This document shows positions 1 through 6,357 of a DNA stretch of 16,657 nt, in pieces. The translations under genes were made by a program, and so were the position numbers. The notes below the pieces were generated by a model that was not told where the DNA came from, did no database searches, and was given only the letters and a program-made list of their open reading frames with translations. The stretch's first letter is position 1; every line of letters begins with the position of its first letter. This stretch comes from CAYWEP01 sp964608945 (GTDB lineage: Bacteria; Patescibacteriota; Microgenomatia; Levybacterales; UBA12049). Location: assembly GCA_964608945.1 (NCBI GenBank), contig CAZSQB010000019.1, positions 1 to 16,657 on the forward strand, written 5' to 3'.

Positions 1-32
1 CCTCGCCCATAGACCCTAAACCTACCAAGGAA

Positions 33-57
33 GATGCTGAAATAAATTCAGCATGAC
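33..57. repeat. Palindromic intergenic repeat, single hairpin
   Basis: An 8-bp perfect inverted repeat, ATGCTGAA (34-41) with TTCAGCAT (47-54), has a 5-nt loop and is followed by GAC. The same ATGCTGAA/TTCAGCAT arms ending in ATGAC recur at 14053-14076, so this is a dispersed repeat. There is no T-run after the stem, so it is not a standard terminator. It sits just upstream of the promoter of the first gene. Confidence 0.7.
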
Positions 58-77
58 ATTTTCTATTTGTACCAAAC

Positions 78-106
78 TTGACACTGAACGCTCAAACTCA
101 TACTAT
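78..106 (+). promoter_or_regulatory. Sigma-70-type promoter of the 116 gene
   Basis: TTGACA (78-83), a 17-bp spacer and TACTAT (101-106) form a near-consensus promoter. The expected transcription start, about 7 nt after the -10 box, is near 113. That is only about 3 nt before the ATG at 116, so the mRNA would be essentially leaderless. The GAGAAAGG just before the ATG has no usable spacing and would lie largely outside the transcript. Confidence 0.8.
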
Positions 107-115
107 TGAGAAAGG

Positions 116-1177
116 ATGAGTAAGTTCATAGATAGACTAAAGCAATCACTCGATCAGAGACTCCCCCATTTCTCAACTTCTATTCCCTACGTCATCGCAA
201 CTGTCTTAATTATGCTTGTCCCTCTCACGGTAACACTTTCTCAACAAACGACCAGACTCCGCTCAGGAGCGCAAGCAATCCCACCGCAACAATATACGAT
301 CAAAGTTACGGTAATAGACGCCAAATCCGTATTAGAAATCTATGATGCGCGTGTGACATCGCAACAAGATCTTTATGCGGTGTGTTATACCGATAATACC
401 GGCATATGTAACTTGACCACCTCAAAATCCGGAATACACACAATAATGGCTTTTAAAGGAGATCTTTTTGGAAAAAACAAGGTTGAGGTTCCATCTGATG
501 CAAGTGAGGCGTCTGTTACTGTCGTGATCGATTTACCACCAAATGAAAGAATTAGCACATCCCCACCACCCGGGTCAAAAGAATTCACGATAAATGTGCA
601 TGTCAAAAATAGCGTGACTGGCAAATCATTAGAAGGCGCAACAGTAACCGTTGATGATGGTGCGATTGAAGGTTGCACAACAGGCAATATTGGCACCTGC
701 CCCGTCACGGTTCATGAACCTAACAGGGTTTATAACGTTGCAGCCGAAAAAACAGGGTTTATAAAAAGATCAAGGGATGTCAAAGTACTAGACACAAATG
801 CTGGCGCGTCCATATCGCTTTTTCCAGATACCAAAAATCCACCAAAAGGGCCAACAAAATCCCCAGATGGATCACAACCGCCAGCAGATGATACAAAAGA
901 TCCAAATACCGGCAATCCAAATCCACCTGATTCTGGTGGCAACCCTCCAGGCCCGGATGACCTCAAATGTCTCGGCGGCAGTTGCGAAACACCCACTCCA
1001 ACACCCAATTACTGCATAACACCCGTGCCAAGTAACGACCAACCAGACTCTGGCACCCCGCCAACAGATAACGGGTTGCGGCAGAGTATTCTTGAGCGGG
1101 TACGACAACAAATTAATGAAGTATTTTCGCGGTTTGGCGATTTCTTCAATACCAATCCCAAACCCCCCTCACAGTAA
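116..1177 (+). CDS. Membrane-anchored surface protein with two beta-sandwich-like repeats
   Basis: A 353-residue surface protein of unknown function. Residues 1-22 are polar and basic, 23-42 form one transmembrane segment, and 43-54 are an Arg-containing stretch ending in A-Q-A. Two similar domains follow (about 60-141 and 156-236). Each has a Cys-x3-Asn-x-Gly-x-Cys motif (C-Y-T-D-N-T-G-I-C and C-T-T-G-N-I-G-T-C) that could form a disulfide. They resemble carboxypeptidase-regulatory or SpaA-type folds, which is an inference from pattern. A Pro/Gly/Asp-rich linker (about 237-320) with K-D-P-N-T-G leads to a C-terminal amphipathic helix (about 323-345). The helix and the K-D-P-x-T-G linker recur in the protease encoded next. 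The ATG lies about 3 nt after the predicted transcription start, so the start is supported by the promoter and not by a ribosome-binding site. Confidence 0.85.
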   Translation: MSKFIDRLKQSLDQRLPHFSTSIPYVIATVLIMLVPLTVTLSQQTTRLRSGAQAIPPQQYTIKVTVIDAKSVLEIYDARVTSQQDLYAVCYTDNTGICNLTTSKSGIHTIMAFKGDLFGKNKVEVPSDASEASVTVVIDLPPNERISTSPPPGSKEFTINVHVKNSVTGKSLEGATVTVDDGAIEGCTTGNIGTCPVTVHEPNRVYNVAAEKTGFIKRSRDVKVLDTNAGASISLFPDTKNPPKGPTKSPDGSQPPADDTKDPNTGNPNPPDSGGNPPGPDDLKCLGGSCETPTPTPNYCITPVPSNDQPDSGTPPTDNGLRQSILERVRQQINEVFSRFGDFFNTNPKPPSQ

Positions 1178-1205
1178 CCCTTTTGTCTCCTTTGCTTGCC
1201 CTGCT

Positions 1206-1227
1206 CGCCCTGAGCTTTGTCGAAGGG
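1206..1227. repeat. Intergenic repeat of the CCCTGAGC...GTCGAAGGG type
   Basis: The short spacer after the 116 gene contains CGCCCTGAGC, TTT, GTCGAAGGG. Its CCCT and AGGG ends can pair. I recognise this as a short repeat scattered between genes in many environmental bacterial genomes (from memory, not searched). No second copy is visible in this window. It could form the 3' end of the 116 transcript, but no T-run follows. Confidence 0.5.
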
Positions 1228-1264
1228 AGTTTATCGAATGGGTCCCATTTGTCTCTTCGCTTTC

Positions 1265-1293
1265 TTGACACCTCTCCCTCTTTCCTCTACGCT
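1265..1293 (+). promoter_or_regulatory. Promoter of the S8 protease gene
   Basis: TTGACA (1265-1270) is followed after 17 bp by TACGCT (1288-1293), inside TACGCTAGAAAT. The predicted transcription start is near 1300, about 15 nt before the ATG at 1315. No purine-rich ribosome-binding site lies in that leader. Confidence 0.75.
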
Positions 1294-1314
1294 AGAAATA
1301 CGTAAAAATACTTT

Positions 1315-3285
1315 ATGAAAACAGAAGAACCAAAGTCAAAGAAACCAGTGACAGGAATGGAGTTGCCAGATGAGAGGCCACCTGTACAGCAAGATCTCCC
1401 CCCAGGGCAAAGCCGAAAAGTAAATGTCATAGGCCTTGTGAGCCTTATCGCGCTTTTTCTCCTCATAACAGGCGTTGTGCTTCTTGCATCGCTATCAAAA
1501 AATGAGAAGGGTGAGCGACACACAACGCAACAAAAAACAGATGTCACCCAAGGAAAACGTGTACCGTTGAAAAACGCAGTTCCCGGCAGAGTCGTTGTAA
1601 AACGCAAACCTGGCGTACCCGCAGCAACAGGCAATACAGCAGTCGTACGAAAATTAAAGGCTAAAATCAGATTGGATTTACCGCAGACCAGAACACAGAT
1701 TTTTGATGTACCAATCGGTCAAGAAGACGCACTGATCGCTGAGCTACGAGCGGATCCGATGATTGAATATGTCGGCAGAGTTGCTTTTGCCCATTCGACA
1801 TTTACACCGAATGATACTGCTTTTGATCAGCAGTATGGGTTGCAAACAATTCAAGCTCCAACTGCTTGGGATATTACAAAAGGTAAGGGTGTAAAGGTTG
1901 GTATCGTAGATACTGGCATTGATTTAAACCATGTTGACCTTCAGGAAAAAGTTGCCGCAGGAAAAGACTTTATGTCTAATGGTGATCCTGATGCATCAGT
2001 TCAAGACAAGAATGGCCATGGTACGCATGTTGCAGGTATTATTTCGGCAGCTACTAATAATGCCAAGGGAGTCGCTGGTGGTTGCCCTGATTGCAAGCTT
2101 ATTATTGCGAAGGCTTTAGATGGATCGCCAGGCTCAGTAGCGCGGGGTACGACCGATGTTATCTCGGAAGCTATCATCTGGGCTACGGATCAAGGTGCGA
2201 AGGTTATCAATACGAGTCTCTCGGTTGAAGAAAATGGCAACTTTACTTGCGAAGCGTATAAGGAACTCAAAGACGCTATAGATTATGCTTTTGATAAAGG
2301 AGTTGTTGTGGTTGCGGCTGCGGGTAATGATGGTAACGCTTCCCCTCATTTTCCAGCTGCATTTGAAAATGTAATCTCTGTCGCGAATACTGATAAAAAC
2401 GACCAAAAATACCAGACTTCTAATTATGGTGCTGACTGGGTTGACATTGCGGCGCCTGGAACAGATATTTTGTCAACTGTCATAAGTCAAAAGGCTTATG
2501 ACTTTATGACCGGCACGTCGATGGCTTCACCACATGTGGCTGCTGTTGCAGCACTCCTTTGGGCAAATGGTGCAAAATCCAATAGCGGTGTCATAGATCG
2601 CCTGCAAGCAAGCAGCGATAATATTAAAGGTACTGGTAATAACTGGAAATATGGACGTGTTAATGCTGCAAATGCAGTTGGGGGCAAGGATCAAGATGGC
2701 AAAGAACCTCCACCATCAGCTGAGCCGACAAAAGATCCTAATGCAGAACAACAATCAAAAAGAAAACCAAAGGTTGCTGCAATTGATCCTACACAACCGT
2801 GTGGAGATGAACCACCTGGTGGTGAACCAACCAAAGACCCAGATACTGGCGGACCAAAAGATCCAACACCGGGTGATGGTACCAAAAAAGAACCCACACC
2901 AACAGGTGACGACGGCAAGAATCCGCCAACAACCCCTGGCACTGGCCAACCATTGGCAACGCCAACATTTGTCTGTCTTGCATCGCCCAACTGTGGCTTA
3001 ACTGGAACGCCACCGCCTGATGTTTTCTTAACTTTGACTCCAGGAGGACCCGGCACTCCTCCGCCAGGCACGCCTGATTGGCTGACGCTTCTTCAGCAAC
3101 GACTCGCAGAAATGCGGCGACGGTTGCAAGAAGCAGCTGATGAGTTACGGCAGCGAATGGAGGATGTTAGAAACAGGTTGTTACAAACCGGAGAACAGGT
3201 CCGCGAGCGAACTGGAAGCCCAAATGCCCCGGCACAACCGATTATTACTCCCAGCAATCCAACCCGCCCTCCACTTGGAACGTAA
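1315..3285 (+). CDS. Membrane-anchored subtilisin-like serine protease (family S8)
   Basis: A 656-residue secreted protease tethered to the membrane. In order: a cytoplasmic tail (1-41), one transmembrane helix (about 42-64), an inhibitor-I9-like propeptide (about 88-165), the S8 domain (about 165-455), a Pro/Gly/Thr-rich linker with K-D-P-D-T-G (about 455-587), and a charged helix likely to form a coiled coil (588-632). The catalytic triad is intact: Asp199 in V-D-T-G-I-D, His235 in N-G-H-G-T-H-V-A-G and Ser402 in G-T-S-M-A-S-P-H. The oxyanion residue is Asn338 in A-A-G-N-D-G. A C-P-D-C pair follows the His motif. The enzyme should cut proteins outside the cell and mature by removing its own propeptide. 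The preceding gene shares its linker and terminal-helix layout, so that protein is a candidate partner or substrate. The S8 assignment is firm, the target is unknown. Confidence 0.95.
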   Translation: MKTEEPKSKKPVTGMELPDERPPVQQDLPPGQSRKVNVIGLVSLIALFLLITGVVLLASLSKNEKGERHTTQQKTDVTQGKRVPLKNAVPGRVVVKRKPGVPAATGNTAVVRKLKAKIRLDLPQTRTQIFDVPIGQEDALIAELRADPMIEYVGRVAFAHSTFTPNDTAFDQQYGLQTIQAPTAWDITKGKGVKVGIVDTGIDLNHVDLQEKVAAGKDFMSNGDPDASVQDKNGHGTHVAGIISAATNNAKGVAGGCPDCKLIIAKALDGSPGSVARGTTDVISEAIIWATDQGAKVINTSLSVEENGNFTCEAYKELKDAIDYAFDKGVVVVAAAGNDGNASPHFPAAFENVISVANTDKNDQKYQTSNYGADWVDIAAPGTDILSTVISQKAYDFMTGTSMASPHVAAVAALLWANGAKSNSGVIDRLQASSDNIKGTGNNWKYGRVNAANAVGGKDQDGKEPPPSAEPTKDPNAEQQSKRKPKVAAIDPTQPCGDEPPGGEPTKDPDTGGPKDPTPGDGTKKEPTPTGDDGKNPPTTPGTGQPLATPTFVCLASPNCGLTGTPPPDVFLTLTPGGPGTPPPGTPDWLTLLQQRLAEMRRRLQEAADELRQRMEDVRNRLLQTGEQVRERTGSPNAPAQPIITPSNPTRPPLGT

Positions 3286-3321
3286 GCCTTTATAGCCTTA
3301 CACAGTGTCCATGGCTTTGCT

Positions 3322-3373
3322 TCATCATCTTTTTTACCAATTGGTAGATTTTATGATGCCTTACGCGTAAGGC
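3322..3373. repeat. Intergenic palindromes after the protease gene
   Basis: Two perfect palindromes lie in the 246-bp spacer: TACCAATTGGTA (3335-3346) and GCCTTACGCGTAAGGC (3358-3373). Around the first, CATCAT (3323-3328) can pair with ATGATG (3353-3358), giving a longer cruciform. These may end the protease transcript in either direction, but no clear T-run follows either stem, so I do not call a terminator. Confidence 0.55.
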
Positions 3374-3466
3374 TGAATCATTCCATCTTATAAAAAAATA
3401 CTCTATTACTTTGAATTCTCAATAAATCCTTTTCTGTTGAAATATTGTTGTTTTTCCTATCCCTGC

Positions 3467-3495
3467 TTGACAATCGAATTGCCCAGATGTATGCT
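3467..3495 (+). promoter_or_regulatory. Promoter of the 3532 gene
   Basis: TTGACA (3467-3472), a 17-bp spacer and TATGCT (3490-3495). The predicted transcription start is near 3502, giving a leader of about 30 nt to the ATG at 3532. No Shine-Dalgarno sequence is visible in the leader. Confidence 0.75.
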
Positions 3496-3531
3496 CACGA
3501 TATAGCTTGATGTATCAGGCTTGTCTATTTT

Positions 3532-4302
3532 ATGTCCCAACAGATGGAAGGAAAATGTAAATTACAGAGAGCTACTGGTTTAACAGCTATACCAATAGGC
3601 CAACAACCCGGATTTGAAAACGTTAAATGCGGAACAAAGATTCTTCCAGATGGAACCGTCATTGCAAAAACGCCAATCCCTGTGTTACCGCGTGTAAGAA
3701 CTAATCAAGCCTCTGAACCACTTATACGGCGAAGCGCAGGCATTATTCCGCATGCGATTATGGTTGATGATAGTCAGACAATACGTCGGCGCCCTGCAAT
3801 AGCCAGCGAAACGGTAGTAGTTAAACCTGAACAATATACTGGAAGCGATTTGCTTGGCAAGACTCATGCTGAAATAGATTCGTTACTTTTCACAGCTGCA
3901 TGTCAGGACCTCCGTCGCGCATTTTTTGCTGCATATCCTAATGGCAATGGAACTGTAGAAGAATTTGTATCGTACTTACATACGTTGGGGGCGCCACAAG
4001 TAGCGATACCTACTTTACCCATGGGAACTGGTCAAAAGACCGAACATGATAATGCTTCAGCTGAAGGTTTTCATGTGAATCCTGCTCCCCAAATAGAAGA
4101 GCTAAGACGTCAATTAGATTCTCCTGCTTCACCATATGATCTTATTAGTCAGAAAGCGGCTGAGGCACGAGCTGGATTGTCTGCAGATTTTGGTCAGCCA
4201 GACCGAATGAACGACGAAGTAACAAGACCTGGGCTTTTTGATACCATACGTAATATATTTCCTATTCCCAGACGGAATATACATAGCAACTCACTCTCGT
4301 AG
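3532..4302 (+). CDS. Protein of unknown function, predicted cytoplasmic
   Basis: A 256-residue protein I do not recognise. It has no signal peptide and no membrane segment, unlike the other non-ribosomal genes here. Residues 1-100 are rich in Pro, Ile, Val and Arg and look extended. A central predicted helical stretch (about 112-153) contains the sequence L-L-F-T-A-A-C-Q-D-L-R-R-A-F-F-A-A-Y. The C-terminal 75 residues are polar with short helices. An internal Met5 is a possible alternative start, but the ATG at 3532 is closest to the promoter. It has its own promoter and is followed by a promoter that could serve a tiny reading frame, then by the 4632 gene. The 4632 product has a cytoplasmic N-half of similar Pro/Arg-rich style, so the two could interact, which is only an inference from proximity. 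Confidence 0.75.
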   Translation: MSQQMEGKCKLQRATGLTAIPIGQQPGFENVKCGTKILPDGTVIAKTPIPVLPRVRTNQASEPLIRRSAGIIPHAIMVDDSQTIRRRPAIASETVVVKPEQYTGSDLLGKTHAEIDSLLFTAACQDLRRAFFAAYPNGNGTVEEFVSYLHTLGAPQVAIPTLPMGTGQKTEHDNASAEGFHVNPAPQIEELRRQLDSPASPYDLISQKAAEARAGLSADFGQPDRMNDEVTRPGLFDTIRNIFPIPRRNIHSNSLS

Positions 4303-4314
4303 GCATTCGTCTAA

Positions 4315-4343
4315 TTGACATTTTTCTGACATCTCTCTATGCT
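4315..4343 (+). promoter_or_regulatory. Consensus promoter with no clear gene downstream
   Basis: TTGACA (4315-4320), exactly 17 bp and TATGCT (4338-4343) make a promoter as good as those in front of real genes. It lies just after the stop of the 3532 gene. The predicted transcription start is near 4350. The spacer 4303-4631 (329 bp) contains only short or doubtful reading frames, so this promoter may make a small RNA, a very small protein, or a long leader for the 4632 gene. Confidence 0.7.
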
Positions 4344-4370
4344 GAATATGAACTATAAAAATCTCTCACT

Positions 4371-4475
4371 ATGAGCACAAATAACGATGGCAAGCATGGC
4401 ATTTATTCGCTTATATTGCTTTTCTTTATTGCAAAACGTCACTCACGGCATATGGCCTGTCCTTTTCTTTTGTAA
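4371..4475 (+). CDS. Possible 34-residue small membrane protein
   Basis: ATG at 4371 opens a 34-codon frame ending with TAA at 4473-4475. Its start lies about 20 nt after the predicted transcription start of the 4315 promoter. A polar N-terminus (M-S-T-N-N-D-G-K-H) precedes a short hydrophobic run (about residues 11-21) and a basic tail. It overlaps in another frame an 82-codon reading frame (4387-4635) that runs across the promoter and start codon of the next gene and is probably spurious. The frame is short and AT-rich and has no ribosome-binding site. The only real support is its distance from a consensus promoter. Confidence 0.2.
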   Translation: MSTNNDGKHGIYSLILLFFIAKRHSRHMACPFLL

Positions 4476-4584
4476 ACAAAACGCAACGTTTTTATCTTAT
4501 AAGAAGACTTTATTTCTTGTACAATTTTTAAAACACGTCATCTCATCAATAGAACATCAGTATTTCCTTTCCTATTCTTCTTTC

Positions 4585-4614
4585 TTGACAGTACCTATAG
4601 TTGAGTGTTATGCT
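4585..4614 (+). promoter_or_regulatory. Promoter of the 4632 gene
   Basis: TTGACA (4585-4590), preceded by TTC as at the protease promoter, then 18 bp and TATGCT (4609-4614). The predicted transcription start is near 4621, giving a leader of about 11 nt before the ATG at 4632. There is no Shine-Dalgarno sequence. Confidence 0.75.
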
Positions 4615-4631
4615 CAGGCTGAGTTTGTATT

Positions 4632-5702
4632 ATGATAGACACTTTTAATGCAGTGCGATCGGCAGCAATTGCTGCCTCCCTTTCAGGGGATAGACCTTCA
4701 ATAAAATCAAGCAGTAATGGCTGTGCATTTAACAATGCAGAATTAGGATTGCCTGTTGTCGCTCTTACTTCATTTGGGGTAGAAGGCACAGTAGGTACAG
4801 ATCAACGAGAAAATGGAAAAGTTTCTAGGAATGGCCGCAGGCCGCATATTTCTAGCGTAGTAAACGCTAACGGTTCTAGGGTAGATCTTCCCATGATTCC
4901 AGGCACTAATAATATTGACTTAAGTAAGATTGGACCTGAAGAATTACTACAACTAGCACAGGTAGTTGATAGCCAACCACAACATGCTAAAAACGGAAAA
5001 TCAGATCTTAGTAAACAACGACAATTGCCTCCAGCACGTTCTGGACGACCAGAGAGTGATCATAAGACCAAAATGCAAGACCGTTTAGGGTCAGTTGGTC
5101 CCCTACCAGAACCTGGACAATATGGTAATAGGCAAGCTTTAATTGAACAGGCATTACTTGAACTTCTCAGTAGACGGGATTCCTCGATAAGCAGCAGTAA
5201 AGCATTACTCCTAACAGCAGTAGGAGCTGGCCTTGGAATCTTAGCTACGGTTGGAGTAAAACCGCTTATAGATGACGACCCACCCCCACCTACTCCATCT
5301 GTCGTTTCTCAAAGTCGATCTTGGAGCAGTGCAGATATACCACAGCAACCGGCATTTCCGAGCGATCTTAATTTCCAATTGACCGGCCCGGACGGCGGTA
5401 TTCCCGTATTTGCCATAGCAACAGCAGTGTCGACTGCGATAGCGACGGCGACTCCGGGTGTGGTGCCGACATCGACCGCGTTGCCGCCATCCTGTGAGGC
5501 GACACCACAGCCGACTGGACCGTGCGTGTGGCCGATTAAGACTCCAACCCCATCACCGATCCCAGAATGTAAAACCCCACTTCCAGGCTACCGCTGCATC
5601 TGGCCAACACCAACTCCAGAACCGCCTGCAGGAACAGCAGTAGCGCTACCAAATCCGCGAAGATTTATAATGAAGAAGCAACCAAGCATTGTACTTAGTT
5701 AG
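4632..5702 (+). CDS. Single-pass membrane protein with Pro/Thr/Cys-rich outer tail, unknown function
   Basis: A 356-residue protein of unknown family. Residues 1-189 are polar with no membrane segment and probably stay in the cytoplasm. Residues 191-211 form one transmembrane helix rich in Gly and Ala. After D-D-D-P-P-P-P-T-P comes an outer Pro/Thr/Ala-rich tail. The tail carries two related units: Cys288 to Cys298 followed by V-W-P, and Cys313 to Cys322 followed by I-W-P. Both lead into T-P-T-P. These may be disulfide loops spaced along an extended wall-spanning stalk. The DNA of the tail (about 5380-5560) is clearly more GC-rich than the first half of the gene. The start is supported by the promoter 17 nt upstream of the ATG. 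The topology is inferred from the single mid-protein hydrophobic segment. Confidence 0.8.
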   Translation: MIDTFNAVRSAAIAASLSGDRPSIKSSSNGCAFNNAELGLPVVALTSFGVEGTVGTDQRENGKVSRNGRRPHISSVVNANGSRVDLPMIPGTNNIDLSKIGPEELLQLAQVVDSQPQHAKNGKSDLSKQRQLPPARSGRPESDHKTKMQDRLGSVGPLPEPGQYGNRQALIEQALLELLSRRDSSISSSKALLLTAVGAGLGILATVGVKPLIDDDPPPPTPSVVSQSRSWSSADIPQQPAFPSDLNFQLTGPDGGIPVFAIATAVSTAIATATPGVVPTSTALPPSCEATPQPTGPCVWPIKTPTPSPIPECKTPLPGYRCIWPTPTPEPPAGTAVALPNPRRFIMKKQPSIVLS

Positions 5703-5735
5703 TAACACAGTCGCTTCGGAAAAGAGATTTTATCC

Positions 5736-5764
5736 TTGACAAACCAAACTAATTGGAGTACAGT
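5736..5764 (+). promoter_or_regulatory. Orphan consensus promoter
   Basis: TTGACA (5736-5741), 17 bp and TACAGT (5759-5764). The predicted transcription start is near 5771. No ordinary gene follows before the rplJ promoter. It may drive a small RNA, the 14-codon frame at 5773, or read-through into the rplJ region. Confidence 0.6.
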
Positions 5765-5772
5765 TTCAGTAG

Positions 5773-5817
5773 ATGAGACCGCCTCTTGCTGAAACCGGTA
5801 GAAGATTTAGCCCTTAG
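5773..5817 (+). CDS. Possible 14-residue leaderless peptide
   Basis: ATG at 5773 is within about 2 nt of the predicted start of the 5736 promoter and opens a 14-codon frame ending in TAG (product M-R-P-P-L-A-E-T-G-R-R-F-S-P). The geometry matches the leaderless arrangement of larger genes in this window. Such a short frame can easily arise by chance, so a small RNA is an equal alternative. Confidence 0.15.
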   Translation: MRPPLAETGRRFSP

Positions 5818-5825
5818 ATCCCTTA

Positions 5826-5968
5826 GGGACGGTCCTCAATTTAACTGTTCTAGCGAGCTAAACAATCAATAGTTTACAAGGCTCTTAGACACTTATTTTT
5901 ACATGAATTACCCTGAAAAAATTGTGTTTAGTTTGGATTGCCATAATAATCTTTCTTAGGACCGTCCC
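5826..5968. repeat. 143-bp element bounded by 11-bp inverted repeats
   Basis: GGGACGGTCCT (5826-5836) and AGGACCGTCCC (5958-5968) are exact reverse complements and are themselves nearly palindromic. Outside them, CTTA precedes both copies and CAATTT follows both. The interior is AT-rich and non-coding. The GGGGACGGTCC motif resembles REP-type palindromes seen in many bacteria (from memory). The size and ends fit a small non-autonomous element or a paired REP. No flanking target-site duplication is obvious. Confidence 0.5.
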
Positions 5969-5997
5969 CAATTTGGTCCCCATTTTTCCCTTCCAAG

Positions 5998-6026
5998 TTG
6001 ACAATTCTCAGCCTCCCTGCTATGAT
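5998..6026 (+). promoter_or_regulatory. Promoter of the rplJ-rplL operon
   Basis: TTGACA (5998-6003), exactly 17 bp and TATGAT (6021-6026). The predicted transcription start is near 6033, immediately before the L10-leader element. It is the only promoter here followed by a long structured leader (about 325 nt to the rplJ ATG). Confidence 0.8.
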
Positions 6027-6032
6027 TACATC

Positions 6033-6145
6033 TACCTAAGACAGCTGGTGTCGAAAGAGTAAAACCAGCCGAGGAGAGTCAAACGCGGAACTAAGCGAAA
6101 CAAGACGCGAAACTACGCAGAAATGTTTCATTAATCTGCATTATG
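6033..6145 (+). ncRNA. Ribosomal protein L10 leader RNA
   Basis: The 5' part of the transcript carries the L10-leader signature: AAGACA, then a stem GCTGGT (6044-6049) with ACCAGC (6064-6069), then CGAGGAG. This is the kink-turn-like site that the L10-(L12)4 complex is known to bind in other bacteria. A second hairpin, GCAGA-AATG with CATT-aa-TCTGC, spans 6117-6139. CCGAGG (6069-6074), at the end of the binding site, is exactly complementary to CCTCGG (6151-6156) in the terminator. This suggests alternative terminating and anti-terminating folds. The element's identity is well supported, while the switch mechanism is inferred by analogy with the Bacillus subtilis rplJL operon. Confidence 0.85.
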
Positions 6146-6167
6146 AGCACCCTCGGGGTGCTTTTTT
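6146..6167 (+). terminator. Intrinsic terminator (attenuator) in the rplJL leader
   Basis: AGCACCC (6146-6152) pairs perfectly with GGGTGCT (6156-6162) around a TCG loop, and a T-run follows to 6167. It lies between the L10-leader and rplJ, so it would stop transcription before the operon when L10-L12 is in excess. Confidence 0.9.
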
Positions 6168-6187
6168 GTGTACTCTGCTTTGCAAGT

Positions 6188-6348
6188 AAATCCGAATACC
6201 AAAGCCCTGTACCATACGGTACGGGGCAAAGCACGAAATCCGAAACAATGACCAAAATACAAATGACAGAAATATAAAACCTGTTTTGAACATTTGGTAT
6301 TTGAACCTTTAGATTTGTTTCGAATTTCGATATTCGGATTTCGGATTT
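6188..6348 (+). promoter_or_regulatory. Structured second half of the rplJ leader
   Basis: Between the attenuator and rplJ, AAATCCGAATA (6188-6198) is an exact reverse complement of TATTCGGATTT (6331-6341). AATACCAAA (6195-6203) is complementary to TTTGGTATT (6293-6301), and GAAATCCGAA (6235-6244) is complementary to TTCGGATTTC (6333-6342). Nested within is a 10-bp hairpin, GCCCTGTACC with GGTACGGGGC (6204-6227, one G-U pair, loop ATAC). The downstream arm ends about 10 nt before the rplJ start. The TTTCGAATTTCGATATTCGG wording resembles dispersed intergenic repeats of environmental bacteria (from memory). Its role is unknown. Confidence 0.5.
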
Positions 6349-6357
6349 TAGTAGGTT

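Larger units (their letters stand above)
5703..5997. other. Gene-free spacer before the rplJ promoter
   Basis: There is no convincing gene in this stretch. It contains a consensus promoter at 5736, a 14-codon frame at the predicted transcription start, a possible TTTCAG/CTGAAA hairpin (5764-5769 with 5789-5794), and an element bounded by 11-bp inverted repeats (5826-5968). Most of the interior is AT-rich and shows no coding signal. Confidence 0.6.

Noticed and set aside
116..120. Using the GAGAAAGG next to the 116 ATG as a ribosome-binding site
   Set aside because: It directly abuts the start codon with no spacing, and most of it lies before the predicted transcription start.
730..1111. Several - strand reading frames over Pro-rich parts of genes (also at 2691-3071, 8141-8341, 12818-13087 and 15519-15764)
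   Set aside because: They are antisense shadows of Pro/Thr-rich linkers, whose codons rarely give stops on the opposite strand.
4387..4635. An 82-codon + strand reading frame in the spacer before the 4632 gene
   Set aside because: It runs through the promoter and start codon of the 4632 gene, has no ribosome-binding site, and its composition is what AT-rich non-coding DNA gives.
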